From JAVDCA01 sp035293985 (lineage in GTDB: Bacteria; Pseudomonadota; Alphaproteobacteria; Rhizobiales; Xanthobacteraceae), in NCBI GenBank assembly GCA_035293985.1, contig DATGLS010000048.1, forward strand, positions 1-64,000: DNA of 64,000 nt, written 5' to 3'. The position numbers and the translations under genes are program-made. The stretch's first letter is position 1; each line of letters opens with the position of its first letter. Shown here in pieces: positions 8,750 through 15,628 of the stretch. A model generated the notes under the pieces. That model was not told where the DNA came from, made no database searches, and was given only the letters and a program-made list of their open reading frames with translations.

Positions 8750-8776
8750 CCCGCGCCGGGCCCGCCCGGCGCGGGT
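8749..8776 (+). terminator. GC-rich hairpin before BKACE gene
   Basis: ACCCGCGCCGGG (8749-8760) and CCCGGCGCGGGT (8765-8776) are perfect inverted 12-bp arms with a 4-nt loop. There is no T-run after the stem, so it is not a canonical intrinsic terminator. It may protect or attenuate the leader of the downstream transcript. It directly abuts the tandem repeat at 8722-8749. Confidence 0.45.
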
Positions 8777-8834
8777 ACCCAGGCCATCCGCACTTGCGCT
8801 AAGCTTCCCGCAACAGCCTGCAGCGGGAGGAAAC

Positions 8835-9710
8835 ATGCAACGGAAAGTAATGATTGCCTGTGCGGTCACGGGCTCCGCCGACACGCCCGGCAAGAACCCG
8901 GCGGTGCCGGTGACGCCGGCGCAGATCGCGGCCTCGGCGATCGATGCCGCCAAGGCGGGCGCCGCGATCGTGCACATCCATGTGCGCGATCCGCAGACTA
9001 CCAAGCCGAGCATGGACGGCGCGCACTACCGCGAGGTCGTCGAGCGCATCCGCGGCAGCGGCACCGACGTGCTGATCAATCTCACCACCGGCCCGGGCGC
9101 GCGCTTCGCGCCCGGCCTCGATGATCCGATGAATGTCGGCCCGGGGAACAACCTCAAGCCCGCGCCTGTGCGCATCAAGCACGTGGTCGAGCTCAAGCCG
9201 GAAATCTGCAGCCTCGACATGGGCAGCATGAACATGGGCCCCCATGTGTTCGTGAACACGCCGCAGACGCTCGAGGCGATGGCGGCCGGGATTCGCGATG
9301 CCGGCGTCATTCCCGAGCTCGAGGTGTTCGAGACCGGTCACCTGCTGCTCGCCAAGCGCATGATCGAGACCGGCCATATCAAGAAGCCGGGCATGTTCCA
9401 GATCTGCCTCGGGATCTCGTGGGGCCAGCCCGCGACGCCCGAGGCCATGACCTACATGCGCAACCTGCTGCCGCACGGCTCGCCCTGGTTCGCGTTCGGC
9501 ATCTCGCTGCACCAGTTTCCCATGGCGGCGCAGGCGGTGCTGCTCGGCGGCCATATCCGGGTCGGGCTCGAGGACAACATCTATCTCGGTCGCGGCCAGC
9601 TCGCGCCCAGCAACGCGGCGCTGGTCGAGAAGGCGACGAAGATCGTCGAGGTGCTCGGCGACCACGTGGCGACGCCGGCGGACGCGCGGCAGATCCTCGG
9701 CATTCAGTGA
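8835..9710 (+). CDS. Beta-keto acid cleavage enzyme (BKACE, DUF849 family)
   Basis: A 291-residue TIM-barrel enzyme of the family that uses Zn2+ to cleave a beta-keto acid with acetyl-CoA, giving acetoacetate and a CoA ester; 3-keto-5-aminohexanoate cleavage enzyme (Kce) is the best-known member. The start MQRKVMIACAVTGS follows an AGCGGGAGG ribosome binding site. Zn-ligand motif IVHIHVRDP lies near residues 45-53 (His47, His49). LGISWGQPATPE and VGLEDNIYLGRGQLA are conserved family segments. The particular beta-keto acid cannot be read from sequence. It is followed by a Bug receptor and a hydrolase, suggesting a catabolic unit. Confidence 0.9.
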   Translation: MQRKVMIACAVTGSADTPGKNPAVPVTPAQIAASAIDAAKAGAAIVHIHVRDPQTTKPSMDGAHYREVVERIRGSGTDVLINLTTGPGARFAPGLDDPMNVGPGNNLKPAPVRIKHVVELKPEICSLDMGSMNMGPHVFVNTPQTLEAMAAGIRDAGVIPELEVFETGHLLLAKRMIETGHIKKPGMFQICLGISWGQPATPEAMTYMRNLLPHGSPWFAFGISLHQFPMAAQAVLLGGHIRVGLEDNIYLGRGQLAPSNAALVEKATKIVEVLGDHVATPADARQILGIQ

Positions 9711-9763
9711 GGATTCCCACTGTTCGCGCGAGGCCAGAAGTGCCTATGCGTCGCTGCCGCGCG

Positions 9764-9791
9764 TTGACACGTTTTCGCGCATCGGTCTACT
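9764..9791 (+). promoter_or_regulatory. Possible sigma70-type promoter for Bug receptor gene
   Basis: TTGACA at 9764-9769 matches the -35 consensus exactly. TCTACT at 9786-9791, 16 bp further on, matches four of six -10 positions. It lies in the 106-nt gap between the BKACE gene and the receptor start at 9817, which suggests an internal promoter. Motif evidence only. Confidence 0.35.
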
Positions 9792-9816
9792 GCGGCGCCG
9801 AACCGGAGACTGCCCG

Positions 9817-10803
9817 ATGACGATGACCCGGCGCACCGCCGCGCTTGCCTTGGCTGGCACCTTCTCGAGCCTGCCGCTCGCCTTCATGCGGGCGGCGCGC
9901 GCGGAGGATTATCCGACCCGTCCGATTCATGTGATCATCCCCTTCGGCGCCGGCGGGCCGACCGACGTGTTCACCCGCGCGCTCGCCGAGGAGCTGCGCA
10001 AGGCGCTGGGCCAGCCGCTGGTGAGCGAGAACCGCCCGGGCGCCGGCACCGTGATCGGCACCGAGGTCGCCGCGAAAGCCGCGCCCGACGGCTACACGCT
10101 GCTGATGGTCTCGGCGACGCAGACCGTCAACGAGACGCTGATCCCGGACAAGACCTATCAGCTGATGCGCGACTTCGTGCCGGTCGCCCAGCTCTTCCAT
10201 TCCGAGCTCGTGATGGTGGTGCCGCCGTCGCTCGGCGTGAAGAACCTCAAGGAGTTCATCGCGCTCGCCAAGGCCAAGCCGGGCACGCTCAACTATGCGT
10301 CATCGGGCATCGGCTCCAACTACCACATGGCGGGCGAGCTTCTCAAAAACCTCACCGGCATCGACATCGTCCACGTGCCCTATCGCGGCAGCACCGGCGC
10401 GCGCACCGACATCCTCGCTGGCAACGTGCAGATGATGTTCGATTCGGTGCCGACCATGGCGCCGTTCATCGAGGCCAAAAAGGTGATCGCGCTCGGCACC
10501 AGCGGCACGAAGCGCTCGGTCACGTTGCCCGACGTGCCGACGATGGCGGAAGCCGGCGTGCCGGGCTACGAGGCGACCATCTGGATCGGCATGATGGCGC
10601 CGAAGGGCACGCCGCAGCCGATCGTCGACCGGCTCAATGTCGAGATCAACAAGATCATCAGCCGCCCGGACATTCACGACTCGTGGGTCAAGCAGGACGC
10701 CTATCCGGATCCGATGACGCCGGCGCAATTCGGCGATCACATCAAGTCCGAGATCGCCAAATGGGCAAAGCTGATCAAGGCGAATAATATCAAGGCGAGA
10801 TGA
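9817..10803 (+). CDS. Bug/TctC-family tripartite tricarboxylate transporter receptor
   Basis: A 328-residue periplasmic solute-binding protein. A Tat-like N-terminus (MTMTRRTAALALAGTF) and signal cleavage near AARA-ED precede the family start DYPTRPIHVIIPFGAGGPTD. Other family blocks are GQPLVSENRPGAGTVIGTEV, KPGTLNYASSGIGSNYHMAG and DIVHVPYRGSTGARTDILAG. Such receptors deliver carboxylates or related anions to TctAB permeases, but none is nearby, so it is an orphan. It overlaps the possible upstream start of the downstream hydrolase. Confidence 0.93.
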   Translation: MTMTRRTAALALAGTFSSLPLAFMRAARAEDYPTRPIHVIIPFGAGGPTDVFTRALAEELRKALGQPLVSENRPGAGTVIGTEVAAKAAPDGYTLLMVSATQTVNETLIPDKTYQLMRDFVPVAQLFHSELVMVVPPSLGVKNLKEFIALAKAKPGTLNYASSGIGSNYHMAGELLKNLTGIDIVHVPYRGSTGARTDILAGNVQMMFDSVPTMAPFIEAKKVIALGTSGTKRSVTLPDVPTMAEAGVPGYEATIWIGMMAPKGTPQPIVDRLNVEINKIISRPDIHDSWVKQDAYPDPMTPAQFGDHIKSEIAKWAKLIKANNIKAR

Positions 10804-10841
10804 ACGCGCGGCGGTCGCCGGCAACACAGGGATTTCTGCAC

Positions 10842-11777
10842 ATGAACGACGTCGCCAAATCACCCTCCCCGCACCGGCTCGCCGGAACGGAGCACTGGAC
10901 CACCAAGGAGGGCAACGTGAAGCTCTTCCTGTGGAACAAGTGCGAAGCCGATCCGGCGCATGCCAAGGGCATCATCCTGTTCGTGCACGGCTCGTCGATG
11001 GCGAGCCAGCCGACGTTCGATCTCGACGTGCCGGGGCGGCCGGACTCCTCCGCGATGGAGCACTTCGCCTATCACGGCTACGACACCTGGTGCGTCGACA
11101 TGGAGGGCTACGGCCGCTCGGAGAAGAGCCGCAACAACAATGCGCCGATCGCCTTCGGCGCCGACGACTGCTTCGCCGCCGCGACCTATATCCAGAAGTT
11201 GCGCGGCAAGAAGCCGATGCTGGTGTACGGCATCTCCTCGGGCGCGCTGCGCGCCGCCCTGTTTGCCCAGCGCCATCCCGAGATGGTCGCGCGCCTCGCC
11301 CTCGACGCCATGGTGTGGACCGGCGAAGGCTCGCCCACCCTGCACGAGCGGCGCAAGAAGCTGCCCGAATTCCAGGCGAAGAACCGCCGCCCGATCGACC
11401 GCGCCTTCGTGCACTCGATCTTCAACCGCGACCATCCGGGCACGGCCGACGAGAAGGTGATCGAAGCGTTCGCGGACCAGATCCTGAAACTCGACGATTC
11501 GGTGCCGACCGGCACCTATGTCGATATGTGCTCGAAGCTGCCCGTGGTCGATCCGGAGAAGATCACGGTCCCGACGCTGATCATGCGCGGCCAGTGGGAC
11601 GGCATCGCGAGCTTCGAAGACCTCTCGGCATTCTTCGCCAAGCTGCCCAACCCGGACAAGCAGTTCACCGTCATGGCCGGCATCTCGCACGCGAGCTTCC
11701 AGCAGAAGAACTACATGATGGTCTATCACATCCTGCGCAGCTTCTTCGAGCAGCCCGCCCCGATCTATCGGGGCTGA
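10842..11777 (+). CDS. Alpha/beta hydrolase
   Basis: A 311-residue cytoplasmic alpha/beta-hydrolase-fold protein. The oxyanion-hole segment GIILFVHGSSMASQPTFD lies near residue 42-60. VYGISSGALRAALFAQ near residue 126-141 holds the nucleophile elbow (G-I-S-S-G). PTLIMRGQWDGIASFEDL supplies the acid, and AGISHASF the catalytic His. Substrate is unknown; a carboxylic ester or C-C bond substrate tied to the adjacent BKACE and receptor is plausible. I chose the ATG at 10842; an upstream ATG at 10800 overlaps the receptor stop and would add 14 residues. Confidence 0.85.
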   Translation: MNDVAKSPSPHRLAGTEHWTTKEGNVKLFLWNKCEADPAHAKGIILFVHGSSMASQPTFDLDVPGRPDSSAMEHFAYHGYDTWCVDMEGYGRSEKSRNNNAPIAFGADDCFAAATYIQKLRGKKPMLVYGISSGALRAALFAQRHPEMVARLALDAMVWTGEGSPTLHERRKKLPEFQAKNRRPIDRAFVHSIFNRDHPGTADEKVIEAFADQILKLDDSVPTGTYVDMCSKLPVVDPEKITVPTLIMRGQWDGIASFEDLSAFFAKLPNPDKQFTVMAGISHASFQQKNYMMVYHILRSFFEQPAPIYRG

Positions 11778-11779
11778 CC

Positions 11780-12415
11780 ATGAACCGTCGTGGCCTGCTG
11801 CTCCTCGGCCTTGCGTACACCATCGCGTGGCCGGCGCTCGCCGATCAACCCTGCTGCGGACCGATCACCGCGGCCGGCCGGCGTCTCGCCGCCGTGCTCG
11901 ACGGCATGAATGTGGAGAGCCTCTGGCTCGCCCATCAGCATGTCGACTGGAAGACCGGCGAGCCGGATCGCTCGGCCGACTATTCCGGCTCGAGCAAATC
12001 AACCCACTGCAGCGCCTTTGCGGCCGCCGTCGGGCTGCGGCTCGGCATCTACATGCTGCGGCCGCCGGAGCACGGCCAGCTGCTGCTGGCGAGCGCGCAG
12101 ACCGAATGGTTCAACAGCGGCGGTGGCCAAGGGGCCGGGTGGCGACCGGTCGCGAGCATGCAGGCCGCACAGGAGCTCGCCAATCAGGGCAAGCTCGTGG
12201 TGATTTCGTACGCCAACCCGAATCCGCGGCGCCCCGGTCATATCGTGATCGTGCGGCCTTCGACCAAATCGGCTGCTCAGTTCGCAATCGAGGGACCGCA
12301 GGTGATCCAGGCCGCTACTTACAATCGGGCGAGCTCACCCGCGGCGACCTCATTTCATGCGCATCCAGGCGCCTGGCCCAACGAGGTGCGTGTCTTCGTC
12401 CACGACGTACCGTAG
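11780..12415 (+). CDS. Secreted protein of unknown function, possibly NlpC/P60-like
   Basis: A 211-residue protein with a signal peptide (MNRRGLLLLGLAYTIAWPALA). The mature part has a Cys in KSTHCSAFAAAVGLRLG (about residue 75) and a His in RRPGHIVIVRPS (about residue 156), spaced as in papain-like NlpC/P60 or CHAP peptidases. I see this only as a motif resemblance, not a confident family match. It begins 2 nt after the hydrolase stop, so the two genes are translationally coupled. Confidence 0.6.
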   Translation: MNRRGLLLLGLAYTIAWPALADQPCCGPITAAGRRLAAVLDGMNVESLWLAHQHVDWKTGEPDRSADYSGSSKSTHCSAFAAAVGLRLGIYMLRPPEHGQLLLASAQTEWFNSGGGQGAGWRPVASMQAAQELANQGKLVVISYANPNPRRPGHIVIVRPSTKSAAQFAIEGPQVIQAATYNRASSPAATSFHAHPGAWPNEVRVFVHDVP

Positions 12416-12633
12416 CCATAGCGCCCTCATCGTGCGCCGGCGCGTGGCCCACCTGGGCGACCAGTCAAAACGCATGTTCAGCACCCGCTCCGTGAGTCCT
12501 TGCTCGTGGGAACGCATTTCGAGTTGGGGCGAAATGATCCGATCCGGTCGCCTGCATCTCCCGGAACGGAATCATGCTCGTTCAGTTGGTCTCGCATAGT
12601 GCGCCGGTCGAACGACATAAGCGGAACCCGACG

Positions 12634-12858
12634 ATGCGATCTTGGAATTATCTCATGATCATTACTGCTTCGGCCGTTGCGGCACAGATTGCGCCCGCGG
12701 CTGCGAAAGGGTGCATCAAAGGCGCCGTCGTGGGCGGGATCGCTGGACATTTCGCTGGCCACCACGGCACCGCGGGGGCCGCAGCGGGATGTGCGATCGG
12801 TCATCACCAAGCGAACAAAAACTCGAAAGCTCAGACGAACGGGCAATCGTCGAAATAG
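12634..12858 (+). CDS. Small glycine-zipper-like secreted or membrane protein
   Basis: About 74 residues starting MRSWNYLMIITASAVAAQ, with a hydrophobic signal-like segment ending AAA-KG. A glycine-rich region, GAVVGGIAGHFAGHHGTAG, resembles the glycine-zipper segments of small outer-membrane or envelope proteins. The C-terminus is polar (HHQANKNSKAQTNGQSSK). An upstream ATG at 12574 is in frame but would bury the signal sequence, so I prefer 12634. Function is unknown. Confidence 0.6.
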   Translation: MRSWNYLMIITASAVAAQIAPAAAKGCIKGAVVGGIAGHFAGHHGTAGAAAGCAIGHHQANKNSKAQTNGQSSK

Positions 12859-12879
12859 ACGAGTTTCGCACGTTCAACG

Positions 12880-13020
12880 TCACTCCGGTGTTCGGGGCTG
12901 AGCCAGCAATTCTTTGACCGAGATGATCAGCAGCAATGTTGCTGCCGCTTCGGGAATACCTAGCACGAAGCTGGTGACGCCGAGCATGGTCAGGATCGTA
13001 TAGACGATCATGGGGTCCAT
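12880..13020 (-). CDS. Tiny predicted membrane protein
   Basis: A 46-codon frame starting MDPMIVYTILTMLG with one long hydrophobic stretch (IVYTILTMLGVTSFVLGIPE) continuing into AAATLLLIISVKELLAQ. The amino acid pattern looks like a real small membrane protein, but there is no family match and an in-frame ATG at 13077 is also possible. It lies in the 387-nt gap between two plus-strand genes. No other signal is evident in that gap. Confidence 0.35.
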   Translation of the reverse strand: MDPMIVYTILTMLGVTSFVLGIPEAAATLLLIISVKELLAQPRTPE

Positions 13021-13245
13021 CCGCTGGATCCGATACCCCCTGGACCGTTGCCCCGAGCTTGCTGCCAGTTTGCCCATTCCAGGTCTGCGCGCAACACATA
13101 AAAGTCTCGACAGTCAAATCATGACGAGTACGGATTCCGACTCCCCAATCCAGTTCGGTCTCGCCCCAACCAACCAACGCATCTGCACGTGTCCCTTGCC
13201 TGACTAGCCACCTCGGAACCGTGACCCAGATTTCGGGTTGGGCGA

Positions 13246-13734
13246 ATGGGCTGTCGAAGCATTGCGAAATTGGCGATGACGCTCGTCCTGACCTGGTGTC
13301 TTTCCGGCGCTGTCTACCTCCTCTTCGCCGGCCAAGTGAGCGCGGATGAAGTTGCGACCGCGGTCGTGCTGGCGACCCTGGCGACAGTCTGGTCGGTCGT
13401 GATCCGACGCTGTTCGCAAGTGCACTTCGGCCACGCGCCTCACCTGACCGCCGCACTCCTGCGAGCGATGCGCGACCTCATGCCGGCAGCCATGCGGGTC
13501 GGATTGATCCTTGTCAGGTCGGCCGGCCAGCGCGCGTCGCCGGGCCGCGCCGTCCGGGCTGCGTTCGCGCCCGGCCGCGCGGGCGATCCAGCGGCGCGCA
13601 CCCGGCGCGCCGTCGCGCTCCTGGCCGCCTCGCTCGCGCCCGATCGGCTGGTGATCGCGACCGACGCGAACGAGGCGCACCTGCATGTGCTCGGCGAATT
13701 GTCGCATGCGCCCGACGCGCGGTGGCTCACGTGA
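13246..13734 (+). CDS. mrpE: Mrp/Mnh-type cation:proton antiporter subunit E
   Basis: A 162-residue subunit of a Mrp-type antiporter in the inner membrane. Two N-terminal helices (about 8-28 and 35-54) precede a cytoplasmic domain ending in RRAVALLAASLAPDRLVIATD and LHVLGELS, the part conserved among MrpE/MnhE proteins. It corresponds to MbhA in membrane-bound hydrogenase modules. It is the first gene of a seven-gene run with overlapping ends; its stop overlaps the mrpF start by 13 nt. Confidence 0.82.
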   Translation: MGCRSIAKLAMTLVLTWCLSGAVYLLFAGQVSADEVATAVVLATLATVWSVVIRRCSQVHFGHAPHLTAALLRAMRDLMPAAMRVGLILVRSAGQRASPGRAVRAAFAPGRAGDPAARTRRAVALLAASLAPDRLVIATDANEAHLHVLGELSHAPDARWLT

Positions 13735-13985
13735 CCCAGATCTGGCTGACCGCAGCTCTGGGACTGTTGCCGCCCATGTTCATCGCCCTGTGGGCCGCGG
13801 GCCACGGCACGCTCGCGCATCGCCTGGTCGCGGTCGAGCTTGCCTCCTCGTTCGCGGTCCTTCTGCTGATTGCGCTCTCCTTCGCGTTCGATCAGGCGTC
13901 CTCGATCGACCTCGCTCTCACGTTGGCGTTGCTCACCCTGCCGGGCACGCTGCTGCTCGCCGTGTTCGCGGAGCGTTGGCTGTGA
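13722..13985 (+). CDS. mrpF: Mrp-type antiporter subunit F
   Basis: An 87-residue protein with three hydrophobic helices (about 8-26, 36-55 and 62-82), matching the size and layout of MrpF/MnhF (MbhB). The HRLVAVELASSFAVLLLIAL segment is family-like. Its end overlaps the GTG start of mrpG by 3-4 nt. Confidence 0.8.
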   Translation: MAHVTQIWLTAALGLLPPMFIALWAAGHGTLAHRLVAVELASSFAVLLLIALSFAFDQASSIDLALTLALLTLPGTLLLAVFAERWL

Positions 13986-14266
13986 GCGCGATCACCGGCA
14001 TCGTGCTCGGCCTCGGAGTCCTCGCCGCCTGGCTCGGCGCTCTCGCCTTCGTTCGCCTCGCGACCGCGCTCGAACGGCTGCATGCCGTCACATTCGTCAA
14101 TGTCGCGGCCGGCGCCGCGATCGTCCTCGCCGCACTCCTCACCGACGGCGTGAGCTCCCGCTCCCTCAAATGCCTCCTGTTGCTCGTCGTGACGCTGCCG
14201 GTCGGCGCACTCCTCACCCACGTCACCGGACGGGCGCTGCATACCCGAAGTGGGGAGTGGCGATGA
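13982..14266 (+). CDS. mrpG: Mrp-type antiporter subunit G
   Basis: A 94-residue protein with three helices, beginning at a GTG that overlaps the mrpF stop. FVRLATALERLHAVTFVNVA is the conserved loop of MrpG/MnhG (family form close to R-x-P-D-x-x-x-R-L-H). SRSLKCLLLLVVTLPVGAL marks the third helix. It corresponds to MbhC. An ATGA overlap couples it to the next gene. Confidence 0.82.
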   Translation: MSAITGIVLGLGVLAAWLGALAFVRLATALERLHAVTFVNVAAGAAIVLAALLTDGVSSRSLKCLLLLVVTLPVGALLTHVTGRALHTRSGEWR

Positions 14267-14508
14267 GCGCGCTCATCGTCGCGGCGCTCGCGCTGGCGGC
14301 CCTGACCGGGCTGCTGATCGTGCTGACGCGCGATCCCAAACGGCAGATTTTCGCGCTCGCCGCGAACGGCCTCGCGCTCGGCGCCCTGTTCTTCGTGCTG
14401 CAGGCGCCCGACGTCGCCCTTTCGGAGATCGCCGTGAACACCGCCGTGACGCCGCTCCTGTTCGTCGCCGCGATGGCGGCCGTCGCCATCAACGAGATGC
14501 GCCGATGA
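14263..14508 (+). CDS. MbhD-like antiporter subunit (DUF4040, C-terminal MrpA fragment)
   Basis: An 81-residue membrane protein with three helices. FALAANGLALGALFFVLQAP, DVALSEIAVNTAV and PLLFVAA are the segments found in the C-terminal part of MrpA and in the separate MbhD subunit of hydrogenase modules. In canonical Mrp operons this sequence is fused to the large NuoL-like MrpA, but here it stands alone. Both ends overlap neighbours by 4 nt (ATGA). Confidence 0.8.
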   Translation: MSALIVAALALAALTGLLIVLTRDPKRQIFALAANGLALGALFFVLQAPDVALSEIAVNTAVTPLLFVAAMAAVAINEMRR

Positions 14509-15281
14509 CCGCCCCATGGCGCCTCGTGCTGCTCGCCGCGGCGCTGATCGTGCTCGTTCCTTCGGTCTGGCACGTGGCGGCGGCGCTGCCGCCATTCGGC
14601 CACCCGAGCGCTCAATACGGACCCGCCATCAACGCCATCCTGCCCGCCGCGCGGCACGTGACCAATATGGTGGCGGCCGTCAATTTCGACGTGCGCGGCT
14701 TCGATACGCTCGGCGAGGAATGCATGCTGGTCTGCGCCGTCACGGGCGCCGTCGTGCTGCTGCGCGGCGCACGCGGCGAGCGCGACGAAGCGCGTGCCGG
14801 CCATGTCCCGGGCCGCGCCGTGCTCGCGCGCTCCGATGCCACCGTGCTGGTGTGCCGGATCACCGCGACCCTGACGCTGCTGTTCGGGGTGTACATGGCG
14901 CTGCACGGGACCGTTACACCGGGCGGCGGCTTTCAGGGCGGCGTCGTCGCTGCCTCGAGCTTCATGCTGCTCTACCTCGGAGAAGGCTACCGGGCGTGGC
15001 GCCGTATCATCCGAGGTCGTGCCATGGACGCCCTCGAGGGCGGCGGCGCCTTCCTGTTTGCCGTCGCTGCCGCGGTGCCGCTCGTCATCGGACGGCCGGC
15101 GCTGACCAACGTGCTCCCGTTCGGACAGCTGAAGGATCTGTTTTCGGGCGGCCTGATGGTGGTGGTGAACTTCTGCATCTTCCTCTCGGTGACCGGAAGC
15201 TTCGGCCTGCTGCTGCTCGAGTTCATGGAGGAAACGCGCTCGCCCGCCGAAGACTCCGTGCCTGACGAGGCAGACCGATGA
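14505..15281 (+). CDS. mrpB: MbhE-like plus MrpB fused antiporter subunit
   Basis: A 258-residue membrane protein made of two parts. Residues about 1-90 contain VNFDVRGFDTLGEECMLVCA, the sequence characteristic of the extreme C-terminus of MrpA and of MbhE. Residues about 115-245 are MrpB/MnhB-like (MbhF), with YMALHGTVTPGGGFQGGVVA as the family signature. So the MrpA tail and MrpB appear fused here. Four-nucleotide ATGA overlaps link it to genes on both sides. Confidence 0.82.
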   Translation: MTAPWRLVLLAAALIVLVPSVWHVAAALPPFGHPSAQYGPAINAILPAARHVTNMVAAVNFDVRGFDTLGEECMLVCAVTGAVVLLRGARGERDEARAGHVPGRAVLARSDATVLVCRITATLTLLFGVYMALHGTVTPGGGFQGGVVAASSFMLLYLGEGYRAWRRIIRGRAMDALEGGGAFLFAVAAAVPLVIGRPALTNVLPFGQLKDLFSGGLMVVVNFCIFLSVTGSFGLLLLEFMEETRSPAEDSVPDEADR

Positions 15282-15628
15282 GCATTTTTCCCTGGCTGGT
15301 CCCCGCCTGGCTCTTCGCCATCGGCATCTACGGCATCGTCACGTCGCGCCACTATGTCCACCTGATCGGCTGCCTCACGGTGTGCCAGTCGGCGACCTAC
15401 GTCCTGCTCCTGAGCATCGGCTACGCGTGGGGTGCGGGCCCGCCGATCTTCTATGACCATCCGCCGTCGACGCCCGCCGTCGATCCGGTCATGCAAGCGC
15501 TGGTGCTTACGGACATCGTCGTCGGCGCCGCCGTGACGGCGCTCCTCCTCGTCATCGCGATCCAGGTGCACAAGCGGCGCGGCACGCTCGATCCGCAAAG
15601 GCTGCGGCCACTGCGCCCGGACCAGTGA
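15278..15628 (+). CDS. mrpC: Mrp-type antiporter subunit C (NuoK-like)
   Basis: A 116-residue membrane protein with three helices, homologous to NuoK. IGIYGIVTSRHYVHLIGCL and the motif DPVMQALVLTDIVVGAAVTA are the MrpC/MnhC (MbhG) hallmarks. Length fits. It overlaps mrpB by 4 nt and the GTG start of mrpD by 4 nt. Confidence 0.87.
   Translation: MSIFPWLVPAWLFAIGIYGIVTSRHYVHLIGCLTVCQSATYVLLLSIGYAWGAGPPIFYDHPPSTPAVDPVMQALVLTDIVVGAAVTALLLVIAIQVHKRRGTLDPQRLRPLRPDQ

Larger units (their letters stand above)
8261..8834. other. Divergent intergenic region upstream of nuoA
   Basis: A 574-nt non-coding stretch between nuoA (minus) and the BKACE gene (plus). It should hold the nuo promoter and, at its right end, control signals for the gene at 8835. 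I cannot place a convincing -35/-10 pair for nuo. The right part contains a tandem 13-bp repeat and a strong hairpin, listed separately. A 95-codon minus-strand frame (8405-8692) has no recognisable features and I do not call it. Confidence 0.6.
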
